64,000 nucleotides of DNA from Pseudomonas nitroreducens NBRC 12694. Its GTDB lineage: Bacteria > Pseudomonadota > Gammaproteobacteria > Pseudomonadales > Pseudomonadaceae. The translations under genes and the position numbers were made by a program. Shown one piece after another: positions 52,613 through 62,651 of this stretch (its first letter is position 1; each line of letters starts with the position of its first letter). The stretch covers positions 248,001 to 312,000 of the forward strand of contig NZ_BDAI01000001.1 of the NCBI RefSeq assembly GCF_002091755.1, in the 5' to 3' direction. The notes below the pieces were generated by a model. The model was not told the DNA's origin. It worked only from the letters and a program-made list of their open reading frames with translations, and searched no databases.

Positions 52613-53131
52613 ATGCATATCGACGGATTCGACATCACCGCGCCGGGCTTCTTCGACGAACCCTGGAGCGAAGCCGAGGCGCTGGGCTCGGCGGTCTGGC
52701 TGTGGCTGCACTCGGCGTCCCACCGCGACATCCCGCTGCACGCGCTCAACGCCCTGCTGCTGCCGGCGATCAGCCATCGGCAGTTCATCCTCGGCCGGCA
52801 GAACGGCCGCCCGGTGTTCTACGTCGCCTTCAGCAACCTGAGCCTGGAAGCCGAGGCGCGCTACCTGAGCCAGCCGGCCATCTGCATGCCGGCCGCCGAC
52901 TGGAACAGCGGCGAGCGTATCTGGTTCAACGACTGGGTGGCGCCGTTCGGCCACTCCGTTCCGGTGTCGCGCGTCCTGCAGCGGCACTTCTTCGCCAACC
53001 GCTGCGGCCGGGCGCTGTACCACCGTGGCGAACAACGCGGCCTGAGGATCAAGAAGTTCCAGGGTGTCGCGGTCATGCCCGCCGAAGGGCGCGCATGGTT
53101 CTCCGACCACCCGCTGGCCATCCAGCTCTGA
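52613..53131 (+). CDS. HlyC-like toxin-activating lysine acyltransferase
   Basis: A 172-residue member of the RTX toxin acyltransferase family. His37 in SASHRDIP aligns with HlyC catalytic His23 and D107 in WFNDWVAPFGH aligns with HlyC Asp92; FSNLSLEAEARYL is also family-typical. It should transfer a fatty acyl chain from acyl-carrier protein to lysines of a partner. Because it lies between the TpsB and TpsA genes, the partner is inferred to be the TpsA. This order matches CdiC in class II contact-inhibition loci. Confidence 0.9.
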   Translation: MHIDGFDITAPGFFDEPWSEAEALGSAVWLWLHSASHRDIPLHALNALLLPAISHRQFILGRQNGRPVFYVAFSNLSLEAEARYLSQPAICMPAADWNSGERIWFNDWVAPFGHSVPVSRVLQRHFFANRCGRALYHRGEQRGLRIKKFQGVAVMPAEGRAWFSDHPLAIQL

Positions 53132-53174
53132 GCGCGCCCCGCGGCCTGCGCCCTGAACCGACAAAGGGATTTGT

Positions 53175-56100
53175 ATGAACAAGCACCTCTACCGCATCGT
53201 CTTCAACAAGGCTCGCGGCCAACTCATGGTCGTTGCCGAGAACGTCACCAGCAACGGCAAGGCACCGGGCACCACGGAAGGCCCGCGGGGCGCTGTTGGC
53301 TCCGCGCTGCTGGTCAGCCTGCGCCCACTGCGTTTCGCCCTGATGGCGACGCTCGGGCTGATCAGCCTGGCCGTCCCGCTGGCCCACGCCGACATCGTCG
53401 CCGACCATGGCGCCCCGCCCGGCCAGCAGCCGGGCGTGATCAACTCCGCCAACGGCGTGCCCCAGGTGAACATCCAGACGCCCAGCGCGGCGGGCGTCTC
53501 GCGCAACACCTACAGCCAGTTCGACGTGAACCAGCAGGGCGCGATCCTCAACAACTCGCGCAACAGCGTGCAGACCCAGCTCGGCGGCTGGATCGACGGC
53601 AACCAGAACCTGGCCAACGGCACCGCGCGGGTGATTCTCAACGAGGTCAACGGCAGCAACCCCAGCCAGCTGCGCGGCTACGTGGAAGTGGCCGGCGACC
53701 GCGCCCAGGTGGTGATCGCCAACCCGGCAGGCATCGCCTGCGACGGCTGCGGCTTCATCAACGCCAACCGCGCCACCCTCACCACCGGTACCGCGCAGAT
53801 CGTCGACGGCCAGTTGCAGGGCTATGAAGTGCGCGGCGGCCGCATCGCCATCACCGGCAAGGGCCTGGACGCCAGCCAGACCGACTTCACCGACGTGATC
53901 GCGCGCTCCGTGGAGGTCAACGCCGGCGTCTGGGCGAACGACCTGCGCGTCACCGCCGGGGCCAACCAGGTCAACGCCGACAACAGCAGCGCACGGCCCA
54001 TCGAAGGCAACGGCGAGAAGCCCTCGGTGGCCATCGACGTCGCCCAGCTCGGCGGCATGTATGCCGGCAAGATCATGCTGGTCGGCACCGAATCCGGCGT
54101 CGGCGTGCGCAACGCCGGGCAGATCGGCGCCAGCGCCGGCGACGTGGTGATCAGCGCCGACGGGCGCATTGGCAACAGCGGCCAGATCAACGCCACCGCC
54201 AACGTCCGCCTGGACAGCAACGGCGGCATCGACAACAGTGGCTCGGCCTACGCCAAGGGCGACACCGCCCTGAGCAGCCGCGGCGACATCCACAACAGCG
54301 GCATCGCCGCGGCGCAGCAGAACGTCAGCCTGAACGCCAATGGCATCGTCAACGACAGCCAGGCCACCCTGGCCGCCGGCGTGCAGGCGGACGGCAGCAT
54401 CGGCACCAGCGGGCGGCTCGACATCACCGCCACCCGGCAGGTGAAAAGCCAGGGCGCCACCCTTGCCGGTGGCGACCTCGGGATCGCCGGCGCCGACCTT
54501 GACCTCAAACAGGGCCAGGCCAGCGCCCAGAACATTCGCCTGAGTGCCACCGCCAATGCCGACCTGAGCGGAGCAACGCTGGACGCCGGCAACCTCCTTG
54601 CAGCGAACATCGCGCAGAAGCTGACCTCCGATTCGGCCAAGCTGGCCGGCACCAGCGTGCAGTTGCAGGCCCACGACCTGTCCAACCGCAAGGGCGAGAT
54701 CATCCAGACCGGCAGCGGCGACATGACCCTCGCCCTCCCCGGCACCCTGGACAACAGCGACGGCCGCATCGCCAGCAACGCTGCCAACCTGACCCTGGGC
54801 GCACTGAACCTGAACAACCGACAGGGCAGGATCGAACACGCCGGCAGCGGCACCCTGAAGGTCACCGCGAACTCCGTCGATGGCCGCAGCGGCTCCATCG
54901 CCAGCAACGGCCAGTTGCAGGCCAGCCTGAACGACGCCCTGCTCGACGGCGCCAGCACAGTCGCGCGGCAGATCGGCATCGATGCCGCGTCGCTCTCCAA
55001 CCGCCAGGGCGAAATCCTCCAGACGGGCGCCGGTACCCTGCGCGTCAGCACCAGCGGCCTGCTGGACAACAGCGGCGGCACCCTCGCCGGCAATGGCGGC
55101 GTGCAGCTGGACGCAGGCACCCTGCTGAACCAGTCCGGCACCGTCCAGGCTGCCGGGGGCGACCTCCAGGCCAAGGTGAAGGACAAGCTGGACAATGCCT
55201 CCGGCACCCTCGCGGCGACTGGCAACTCGCGCGTGGAAGCCGGCGAGCTGGTCAATGCCAAGGGCAAGGTCACCGCCAGCGGCACGCTCGACGTCAGCGC
55301 CGGCAAGCTCAACAACGACACCGGCACCCTCGCCGCCAAAGGCGCACTGACGGCCCGTGGCGGCAGCATCAGCAACCAGGCTGGCACGCTCGGTTCGGTG
55401 GACGGCAGCGTGGCCGTCGACGCCACCCAGGGCAGCCTGGACAACCGTAACGGCCGCATCGAGGGCCAGCACCAGATCACCCTGTCGGGCCAGGGCGTGC
55501 TCAACGGCAACGGCCTGATCAGTGCCGGCAACCTCAAGCTGGACAGCAACCGCGCGACGCTCGACAACCAGAATGGCGTGCTGATCGCCAGCGACGGTGT
55601 TGAGCTGCAGACCGGCGCGCTGAACAACCAGGGCGGCCTGGTCCAGGCCGCCGGCCTGCTGCGCATCGACGCCCATGGCCAGGCCATCGGCAACACCGAC
55701 TCCGGCGCCAGCGGCGGCCTGCTCGGCAAGGGCGGGGTGATCCTCGCCAGCGGCGACCTGGACAACAGCGCCGGCTTCATCGGCGGCAAGGGCGACCTCG
55801 ATCTCACCACTGCGCAAATCAACAACGCCCGTGGCGGCCTGTTGACCAGCGAAGGCAACGTGCGCATCAAGGCCAGCGGCCTGGACAACCGTGGCGGGCA
55901 GCTGCAGACCCTGGGCGACGCCGTGCTCGACCTCGCCAGCGGCCGCCTGGACAACGCCGGCAGCCTGCTGCGCGCCGGCGGCAAACTGCTGGTCACGGCG
56001 GGTACCCTCGACAACCGCAACACCCTGGGTACCGACCAGGGCCTCGAAGGCCATTCGCTGACGCTCAGCGCCAGCCAGATCGACAACCAGTCCGGTGCGG

Positions 56101-59100
56101 TGCGCGCCGACGAAACCCTCACCCTGAACAGCAGCGGCCAGTTGGACAACAGCGGCGGCCTGGTCAGCTCCAGCAAGAACCTGAACATCCTCGACGGCGC
56201 GGCCAGCAAGTCCCTGGCCATCCTCAACCACAACGGCAAGCTGATCGCCGGGCAGAAGCTGAGCATCGACAGCAGGAGCCTGGGCGGCGACGGCCAGACC
56301 CTGAGCCTGGGCGACATCAGCCTGAAGCTGAGCGACAGCTACGTGCACAGCGGCCAGTTGCAGGCCAACGGCAGCATCGACCTGCAGACCGCCGGCAACC
56401 TCGACAACCAGGCACGCCTCGTCGCGGGCCAGGCGCTGAAGGTGACAGCCGGCAACCTGAACAACACCGCCACCGGCGAGCTGAGCGCCACCAACCTGAC
56501 CCTCGACACCGGCGGCACCCTGACCAACCGCGGCCTGCTCGATGGCCAGACCACCCGTGTCAACGCAGGCACCCTGAACAACCTCGGCAGCGGGCGCATC
56601 TACGGCGACCAGCTGTCGGTATCCGCCGGCGCCCTGCGCAACGACGTCGAAGACGGCAAGGCCGCCGTGATCGCCGCGCGCAATCGCCTGGACATAGGCG
56701 TGGGCAGCCTGCTGAACCGCGAGCATGCCCTGCTCTTCAGCGCCGGCGACCTCTACATCGGCGGCGCCCTGGACGCCAACGGCCACGCCACCGGCAGCGC
56801 CGGCGAAATCCGCAACGCCAGCGCCACCATCGAGGCCCTGGGCGACATGGGCCTGGCCAGCGCCGTGCTGCGCAACACCAACGAACATTTCAGCACCCAG
56901 GAAGTGGAAGTCAGCCGCGAGAGCGTCCTCGAGTACCAGCTCACCGGCTCCACCAACCGCTACCGGCCGGAGCAGATTTCCATCTACAACTCCGAGGTGG
57001 ATTACCTGGTCACCCCGGAGGGCGAGCGCGAGGACTGGAACCTCTACAACTACACCCGCGTGACCCGCGAAACGCAGATCCTCAGCTCCGATCCGGCGCA
57101 GATCCTTGCCGGCGGCAACCTGCGCCTGGACGTCGCCGACGCGCTCAACGACAAGAGCCGGATCATCGCCGGCGGCACCATCGGCGGTAACCTGGGCCGC
57201 CTGGAAAACACCGAGGCCCCCGGCGAGCGTGTCACTACCGAGAGCGGCATCGTCACCCACTTCTACCGCATCCAGAAGAAGGGCCGGGACAAGCAGGGCG
57301 CCGATAACGCCGCCTACAACCCGGCGGCCAGCATCGTCGACATCTTCCTCAAGCCCGGCGCCTACCTGCAGAACACTGCCCACGTCGGCAGCGGCACCCA
57401 GGTCGGCGATCTCAACCTGGGCCGTGTCGACCAGCCGGCAAGCGGTGCCGGCGCCGCCCAGGTCAACGTCGGCAACGGCCGGGTGATCAGCCCGGTACTG
57501 GAAGTGACTGCCGTGCAGACCAAGAACGATGCCGGCGTCGCCGAGAGCATCCGCACCGGCGGCATCGACACCCGCGTGCCGGACAACAGCCTGTTCCAGG
57601 TCAACCCGCAGGCCACCAGCGGCTACCTGATCGAGAGCGACCCGCGCTTCACCAACTACCGCGCCTGGCTGTCCTCGGACTACATGCTCGACCGCCTGAA
57701 GCTGGACCCCGGCCTGACCCTGACGCGCCTGGGCGATGGCTTCTATGAGCAGAAGCTGATCCGCGAACAGATCGCCCAACTCACCGGGCGGCGCTTCCTC
57801 GATGGCTACGGCAATGACGAAACCCAGTACCGCGCGCTGCTCGACAACGGCCTGACCTATGCCCAGGCCTGGAACCTGGTGCCCGGCGTCGCCCTGACTC
57901 CCGAGCAGATGGCGCAGCTGACCAGCGACATCGTCTGGCTGGTGGCCAAGGACGTCACCCTGCCCGATGGCAGCGTGACCCGCGCGCTGGTACCGCAGGT
58001 CTATGTGCGCGTACGCCAGGGCGACATCGACGGTTCCGGCGCGCTGATGGCCGGGCAGAACGTCGACCTGAACATCCAGAACGACCTGGTCAACAGCGGC
58101 ACCCTTGCCGGGCGCGACGTGCTGTCGATCACCGCGCAGAACATCCAGAACCTCGGTGGCCGCCTGACCGGCACCGACGTGGGAGTGAAGGCCGCCGGCG
58201 ACCTGAACAACCTCGGCGGCCTGATCGACGCCAGCCATAGCCTGACCGCCGTAGCCGGCCGCGACATCAACCTGACCTCCAGCACCCAGGACTCCCAGAG
58301 CGCCCAGGGCAGCGCCACGCGCCTGTCCCGGGTCGCCGGGCTGTTCGTCTCCGACCCGGCCGGCGAGCTGATCGCCACGGCCGGGCGTGACCTCAACCTG
58401 AACGCCGCCCAGGTGGTCAACAGCGGCGCAGGCGGCAAGACCACCCTGGGCGCCGGCAACGACATCAACCTCGGCACCGTGGCCGTCCAGGAACAGCAGA
58501 GCATGACCTGGAACAGCAGCAACTGGCGCAAGGAGTCCAGCGCCGGCGAAGTGGCCAGCAGCGTGCAGGGCCAGGGCGACGTGCGCCTGATCGCCGGCCA
58601 CGACCTCAACTCCCGCGGTGCCAGCGTGACCAGCGAAAAGGGCGCGGTGCAGGCCTCCGCCGACCACGACGTCAACCTCACCGCCAGCCAGAACAACGCC
58701 ATGGCCGACGAGGCGCACAAGGTCAAGAGCAAGACCGGCTGGTTCTCCTCCAAGACCATCGTCACCCGCGACACGGTCGACGAGAGCCTGTCCCAGGGCT
58801 CGACCTTCAGCGGCGAGACCACCTACGTCAGCGCCGGCAACGACATCAAGGTGGAAGGCAGCAACGTGGTGTCCAACGGCGACACCACCCTGGTGGCCGG
58901 CCGCAACGTCACCATCGCCTCCGCCACCGACCACCTGAACGAACAGCACAGCCGCGACGAGAAGAAGAGCGGCCTGTTCAGCGGCGGCGGCATCGGCTTC
59001 ACCATCGGCAGCCAGCAGCAGTCGGTGAAGAACACCGACGATGGCGACAGCGCCGCCGCCAGCACCGTCGGCTCGATCAACGGCAACGTCAACATCAAGG

Positions 59101-61424
59101 CCGGCGAGGCCTACCGCCAGGTCGGCAGCAAGGTCAGCGCGCCCAGCGGTGATGTGAACATCGAAGGCCGCACCGTCGACATCGTCGAGGCGCAGAACGC
59201 CCACCTCAGCACCCAGGAAAGCAAGTTCAAGCAGAGCGGCCTTTCCGTCACCCTGACCAACCCGATCATCACCGCCGTGCAGACCGCGCAGCAGATGAAG
59301 AAGTCCGCCGAGCGCACCGACGACAACCGCATGAAGGCCCTGGCCGCGGCCAATGTCGCGCTGGAAGGTGCCGGCGCCGCCTCCGCCGTCATGGCCAATC
59401 CGGCCCAGGCTGGCGGCATCAACATCAGCATCTCCATCGGCGCGAGCAAGAACGAGAGCCGCAGCGAGCAGCGCGGCAGCACCGCCGCCGGCTCCAGCGT
59501 GAGCGCCGGGCGTGACGTGAACATCACCGCCAGCGGCGCCGGCAAGGACAGCGACCTCACCGTGCAGGGCAGCCAGATCAGCGCCGGGCGCGACGCCAAT
59601 CTCAAGGCCGACGGCGACATCGCCCTGCTGGCCGCGAAGAACACCGTCGAGCAGCACAGCACCAGCAAGGGCAGCAGCGCCAGCATCGGCATCGGCTTCG
59701 CCGTGGGCGGCACGCAGAACGGCTTCACCATCAACGCCGGCGCCTCGCAGAGCCGCGGCAACGCCGATGGCAAGGACCTGGTGTGGAGCAACACCCACGT
59801 CGACGGCGGGCGCCAGGTCAACCTGCAGTCCGGCGGCGACACCCAGCTGCATGGCGCGGTGGTCAGCGCGCCGCAGGTCACTGCCGACGTCGGCGGCAAC
59901 CTGAGCATCGAGAGCCTGCAGGACACCAGCACCTACGACGCCAAGCAGTCGAGCAAGGGCGTGGGCGTCAGCCTGTGCATCCCGCCGTTCTGCTACGGCG
60001 CTTCCAGCGGCAGCGTCAGCAGCAACACGGCCAAGCAGAACTCCAACTACGCCAGCGTCACCGAACAATCGGGGATCAAGGCAGGCGACGGCGGCTTCGA
60101 CATCCGCGTGAACGGCAACACCGACCTCAAGGGCGGCCTGATCGCCAGCAGCGACGCCGCCATCGAGGCCGGGCGCAACCGGCTCAGCACCGCCACCCTG
60201 ACCCAGGCGGACATCCACAACGCGGCGGATGCCAAGGCCACCAGCAGCGGCGTCAACCTCAGTTCCGACATGGTCACCCAGGGCAAGTACGGCGTCGGCA
60301 AGGCCATCGTCGGCAACGCGCTGAACTCGGGCAAGGACTCCGGCTCGTCGTCCGGCGATACCCGCAGCGCCATCAGCGCCGGCACCGTGGTCATCACCGA
60401 CGATGCCCTGCAACAGCAACTCACCGGGCAGAACAGCGCGGACACGGTCGCCGGCCTCAACCGCGACACCGCCAACGCCCATACCGCCGCCGAGCGCCAG
60501 GACGTCGACGAGATGCGCCGCACCGCCGAGGCGGAACAGGCGATCAAGAACGAAACCTACCGCCAGGCCGTGCAGTTCACCGACGACGCCTACCGCAAGA
60601 TGTTCCTGGAAAAGGCGCGGATGTTCGTCATCCTCACCGACGACCAGGGCAACGTACTGCGCGACAAGGACGGCATGCCGCTGCGCCGCGAACTCGACGA
60701 CAGCGAGAAGGCCAACCTGCAGGCCGGTGGCGACGGCCGCGTGCACATCGCCAACAACGGCATCTTCAACGACGAGAACGGCGCGGCCCGCTACGCGGCG
60801 CAGCACAGCACCGCCGATGGCCCGCAGTACTTCATCTGGTTCCCCGACGCCAGCAACTCCGTCTCCGAGCTGCTCATCGCCGGCTACCAGAAGTACCTGG
60901 AGAACGACTTCTGGGGCCTGGCCAACGCCACCGTCGAGACCCGCGAAGCGCTGCTGCGCTATGGCGAGACCGGTCTGCACATCGACGGCCACAGCCGCGG
61001 CTCGATGACCACCGGCAACGCCATGGAGTCCATCGCACGGCTGCCCGATCCCAGCGGCAGCCTGAGCAACACCACCCTCAACTTCTACGGCCCGGCCTAC
61101 AATGCCGCCAAGGCGGACGACCTGCTGGCCATGCTGCAGAATCGCGACGCGATGAGCGACGAGAAGAAGAACGAGATGGTCGTCCAGTTGCAGAACCACA
61201 AGACCGACCCGGTGGGCGGCTGGATCGGCTGGAACCCCGGCACCGGCGGCACCATCCCCGACGACAGCAATGCGCTCAAGGAGATCAAGAACGTGGCAGG
61301 CGGCAAGTACACGGTGCACAACTGCTACGGCAACGGCGACCCTGCCTGCCAGAAGTTCTGGCAGGACATGCCGGACAAGAAACCGGTACTCACCCCGGTG
61401 AAGACCTATCCGCCGACCCCATGA
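53175..61424 (+). CDS. TpsA / CdiA-like filamentous hemagglutinin with C-terminal serine-hydrolase-like domain
   Basis: A 2749-residue exported protein. An extended signal peptide region (MNKHLYRIVFNKARGQLMVV) leads to cleavage near LAHA72. The TPS domain follows (about 73-320: VNIQTPSAAGVSRNTYSQFDV, ANPAGIACDGCGFINANRATL). Beta-helix repeats with LDN-type turns run to about 1250. A conserved CdiA-type region (about 1485-1640: SDPRFTNYRAW, RLGDGFYEQKLIREQ) precedes more repeats. The last 210 residues hold GHSRG with S2607, D2678 in KTDPVGG and H2715 in TVHNCYG, a plausible Ser-Asp-His triad. No VENN motif was seen. It probably acts in contact-dependent competition or adhesion. Confidence 0.93.
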   Translation: MNKHLYRIVFNKARGQLMVVAENVTSNGKAPGTTEGPRGAVGSALLVSLRPLRFALMATLGLISLAVPLAHADIVADHGAPPGQQPGVINSANGVPQVNIQTPSAAGVSRNTYSQFDVNQQGAILNNSRNSVQTQLGGWIDGNQNLANGTARVILNEVNGSNPSQLRGYVEVAGDRAQVVIANPAGIACDGCGFINANRATLTTGTAQIVDGQLQGYEVRGGRIAITGKGLDASQTDFTDVIARSVEVNAGVWANDLRVTAGANQVNADNSSARPIEGNGEKPSVAIDVAQLGGMYAGKIMLVGTESGVGVRNAGQIGASAGDVVISADGRIGNSGQINATANVRLDSNGGIDNSGSAYAKGDTALSSRGDIHNSGIAAAQQNVSLNANGIVNDSQATLAAGVQADGSIGTSGRLDITATRQVKSQGATLAGGDLGIAGADLDLKQGQASAQNIRLSATANADLSGATLDAGNLLAANIAQKLTSDSAKLAGTSVQLQAHDLSNRKGEIIQTGSGDMTLALPGTLDNSDGRIASNAANLTLGALNLNNRQGRIEHAGSGTLKVTANSVDGRSGSIASNGQLQASLNDALLDGASTVARQIGIDAASLSNRQGEILQTGAGTLRVSTSGLLDNSGGTLAGNGGVQLDAGTLLNQSGTVQAAGGDLQAKVKDKLDNASGTLAATGNSRVEAGELVNAKGKVTASGTLDVSAGKLNNDTGTLAAKGALTARGGSISNQAGTLGSVDGSVAVDATQGSLDNRNGRIEGQHQITLSGQGVLNGNGLISAGNLKLDSNRATLDNQNGVLIASDGVELQTGALNNQGGLVQAAGLLRIDAHGQAIGNTDSGASGGLLGKGGVILASGDLDNSAGFIGGKGDLDLTTAQINNARGGLLTSEGNVRIKASGLDNRGGQLQTLGDAVLDLASGRLDNAGSLLRAGGKLLVTAGTLDNRNTLGTDQGLEGHSLTLSASQIDNQSGAVRADETLTLNSSGQLDNSGGLVSSSKNLNILDGAASKSLAILNHNGKLIAGQKLSIDSRSLGGDGQTLSLGDISLKLSDSYVHSGQLQANGSIDLQTAGNLDNQARLVAGQALKVTAGNLNNTATGELSATNLTLDTGGTLTNRGLLDGQTTRVNAGTLNNLGSGRIYGDQLSVSAGALRNDVEDGKAAVIAARNRLDIGVGSLLNREHALLFSAGDLYIGGALDANGHATGSAGEIRNASATIEALGDMGLASAVLRNTNEHFSTQEVEVSRESVLEYQLTGSTNRYRPEQISIYNSEVDYLVTPEGEREDWNLYNYTRVTRETQILSSDPAQILAGGNLRLDVADALNDKSRIIAGGTIGGNLGRLENTEAPGERVTTESGIVTHFYRIQKKGRDKQGADNAAYNPAASIVDIFLKPGAYLQNTAHVGSGTQVGDLNLGRVDQPASGAGAAQVNVGNGRVISPVLEVTAVQTKNDAGVAESIRTGGIDTRVPDNSLFQVNPQATSGYLIESDPRFTNYRAWLSSDYMLDRLKLDPGLTLTRLGDGFYEQKLIREQIAQLTGRRFLDGYGNDETQYRALLDNGLTYAQAWNLVPGVALTPEQMAQLTSDIVWLVAKDVTLPDGSVTRALVPQVYVRVRQGDIDGSGALMAGQNVDLNIQNDLVNSGTLAGRDVLSITAQNIQNLGGRLTGTDVGVKAAGDLNNLGGLIDASHSLTAVAGRDINLTSSTQDSQSAQGSATRLSRVAGLFVSDPAGELIATAGRDLNLNAAQVVNSGAGGKTTLGAGNDINLGTVAVQEQQSMTWNSSNWRKESSAGEVASSVQGQGDVRLIAGHDLNSRGASVTSEKGAVQASADHDVNLTASQNNAMADEAHKVKSKTGWFSSKTIVTRDTVDESLSQGSTFSGETTYVSAGNDIKVEGSNVVSNGDTTLVAGRNVTIASATDHLNEQHSRDEKKSGLFSGGGIGFTIGSQQQSVKNTDDGDSAAASTVGSINGNVNIKAGEAYRQVGSKVSAPSGDVNIEGRTVDIVEAQNAHLSTQESKFKQSGLSVTLTNPIITAVQTAQQMKKSAERTDDNRMKALAAANVALEGAGAASAVMANPAQAGGINISISIGASKNESRSEQRGSTAAGSSVSAGRDVNITASGAGKDSDLTVQGSQISAGRDANLKADGDIALLAAKNTVEQHSTSKGSSASIGIGFAVGGTQNGFTINAGASQSRGNADGKDLVWSNTHVDGGRQVNLQSGGDTQLHGAVVSAPQVTADVGGNLSIESLQDTSTYDAKQSSKGVGVSLCIPPFCYGASSGSVSSNTAKQNSNYASVTEQSGIKAGDGGFDIRVNGNTDLKGGLIASSDAAIEAGRNRLSTATLTQADIHNAADAKATSSGVNLSSDMVTQGKYGVGKAIVGNALNSGKDSGSSSGDTRSAISAGTVVITDDALQQQLTGQNSADTVAGLNRDTANAHTAAERQDVDEMRRTAEAEQAIKNETYRQAVQFTDDAYRKMFLEKARMFVILTDDQGNVLRDKDGMPLRRELDDSEKANLQAGGDGRVHIANNGIFNDENGAARYAAQHSTADGPQYFIWFPDASNSVSELLIAGYQKYLENDFWGLANATVETREALLRYGETGLHIDGHSRGSMTTGNAMESIARLPDPSGSLSNTTLNFYGPAYNAAKADDLLAMLQNRDAMSDEKKNEMVVQLQNHKTDPVGGWIGWNPGTGGTIPDDSNALKEIKNVAGGKYTVHNCYGNGDPACQKFWQDMPDKKPVLTPVKTYPPTP

Positions 61425-61434
61425 GCCCGCAGAC

Positions 61435-62061
61435 ATGCTGAAGCGCAACGGCGGCCTGGCCGCCCTTCTGCCCTGCCTGCTCCTGGCAGCCTGCAGCCAG
61501 GCGCGGCCGTTGCAGCCGCCACCGCCGCTGTACGAGCTGTGGGCCAAGTCCGGCGTGGACCAGCAGGGCGTGCGCAACGCCCTGCTCGGCTGCGGCTTCC
61601 CCGACTCGGCCTACGTCGACAGCACGACCATCACCACCAACGACTACGCGCGCGGCGAGCAGTGCATGCTCGGCCAGGGGTTCGCCTACCAGGATCGCTA
61701 CACCCTCTGCGATACCAGCCCGCAGCTGCCCGCCTGCAAGGCCACCGGCGCCGCGCCGAAGGCCGGCCCGACGCAGCGCCCGCCCGCCTACACGCAATGG
61801 ACGCAGGCCGGTGCCGACAGCCTGGGCGTGCAGCAGGCCATGAAAGCCTGCGGCTACACCACGGTGATCGAGCCCGTCGACCAGATGCTCCTCAACGACA
61901 TCGCCGCCGCGCAACTGTGCATGCTCGATCGCGGCTTCCACTTCACCCGCCCGGCCAACAATCTGCTGTGCAAGAACCCGCCCATGCTGCCCGCGTGCCG
62001 CGGCAAGGTCATCGACACGCGCAACTGCTGCGCGCCGCCCAAGGCCGCCGGGCAACGCTGA
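61435..62061 (+). CDS. lipoprotein with an internally duplicated Cys-rich domain
   Basis: A 208-residue lipoprotein with lipobox LAAC (Cys20). Residues 33-101 and 119-188 are repeats of one module: both begin YxxWxxxGxDxxGVxxA and align four cysteines (53/139, 77/162, 92/179, 101/188), suggesting disulfides. It starts 10 bases after the TpsA stop and is co-oriented, so it could be an immunity or accessory protein for the TpsA effector. I do not recognise a named family. Confidence 0.85.
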   Translation: MLKRNGGLAALLPCLLLAACSQARPLQPPPPLYELWAKSGVDQQGVRNALLGCGFPDSAYVDSTTITTNDYARGEQCMLGQGFAYQDRYTLCDTSPQLPACKATGAAPKAGPTQRPPAYTQWTQAGADSLGVQQAMKACGYTTVIEPVDQMLLNDIAAAQLCMLDRGFHFTRPANNLLCKNPPMLPACRGKVIDTRNCCAPPKAAGQR

Positions 62062-62075
62062 TACCAGGAATCACC

Positions 62076-62642
62076 ATGTACGCCACGCTGTTCCCCCGCA
62101 CCGGCGCCCTGGCGCTGGCCACGCTGCTGCTCGCCGGCTGCGGCAACCTCGCCAACGTGCAGTCCTACTCCACGCCCTACTCCGCGCCGGCTGGCGGAGA
62201 AACGGCACGCTTGCGCGTGATCACCAACGGCATGGCCCGCGGCGTTCCCGCCAGTGCCTGCATCGACTGGCGCCGCGAAGGCGCCGGCGTGATCGCCGTG
62301 GCGCAATCCGGCTTCGCCAACCGCAACGGCCAGAGCCTGGGCATGCCGCCCAGCCGCCAGGCCGAACAACTCAGCCAGGGCGGCTTCGCCAGCAGCGAGG
62401 TGCGGATACCGGCGGGCCAGCCCTTCGCCTTCAACTTCCAGAGCCGGGGCATGGTCAGTAGCGGCTATTCGTATAGCTGCCAGCAATCCATGACCTTCAC
62501 CCCCGAAGCCGGGCAGGACTACGAGCTGCTGCTGATGGAAAGCGGCCAGTGCCTGGCGCGGCTGGTGCGCCTGGGCGATGGCCGCAACCTCAGCGGCAGC
62601 CTGCAGGACACCCGTTTGTGCAAGGCTTCCGACGCGCTCTGA
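62076..62642 (+). CDS. small lipoprotein of unknown function
   Basis: The ATG at 62076 after ACCAGGAATCACC gives 188 residues with lipobox LAGC (Cys22). The mature part has four cysteines and beta-rich stretches (ARLRVITNGMARGVPASAC, VRIPAGQPFAFNFQSRG, QDYELLLMESGQCLARL). It follows the duplicated lipoprotein by 14 bases and is probably the last gene of the TPS operon. An immunity or assembly role is possible, but function cannot be read. Confidence 0.82.
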   Translation: MYATLFPRTGALALATLLLAGCGNLANVQSYSTPYSAPAGGETARLRVITNGMARGVPASACIDWRREGAGVIAVAQSGFANRNGQSLGMPPSRQAEQLSQGGFASSEVRIPAGQPFAFNFQSRGMVSSGYSYSCQQSMTFTPEAGQDYELLLMESGQCLARLVRLGDGRNLSGSLQDTRLCKASDAL

Positions 62643-62651
62643 GCGCCGCTT

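Noticed and set aside
53175..61424. A classical CdiA VENN-delimited toxin
   Set aside because: I looked for VENN near the C-terminus and did not see it; the C-terminal region reads as a hydrolase-like domain instead.
53073..61577. A 2834-residue open frame antisense to the TpsA gene
   Set aside because: It mirrors the TpsA coding frame and comes from the strong GC bias at third codon positions, which removes stop codons on the other strand. It has no signal, motif or ribosome site, and its translation is Gly/Ala/Val/Asp-rich filler.
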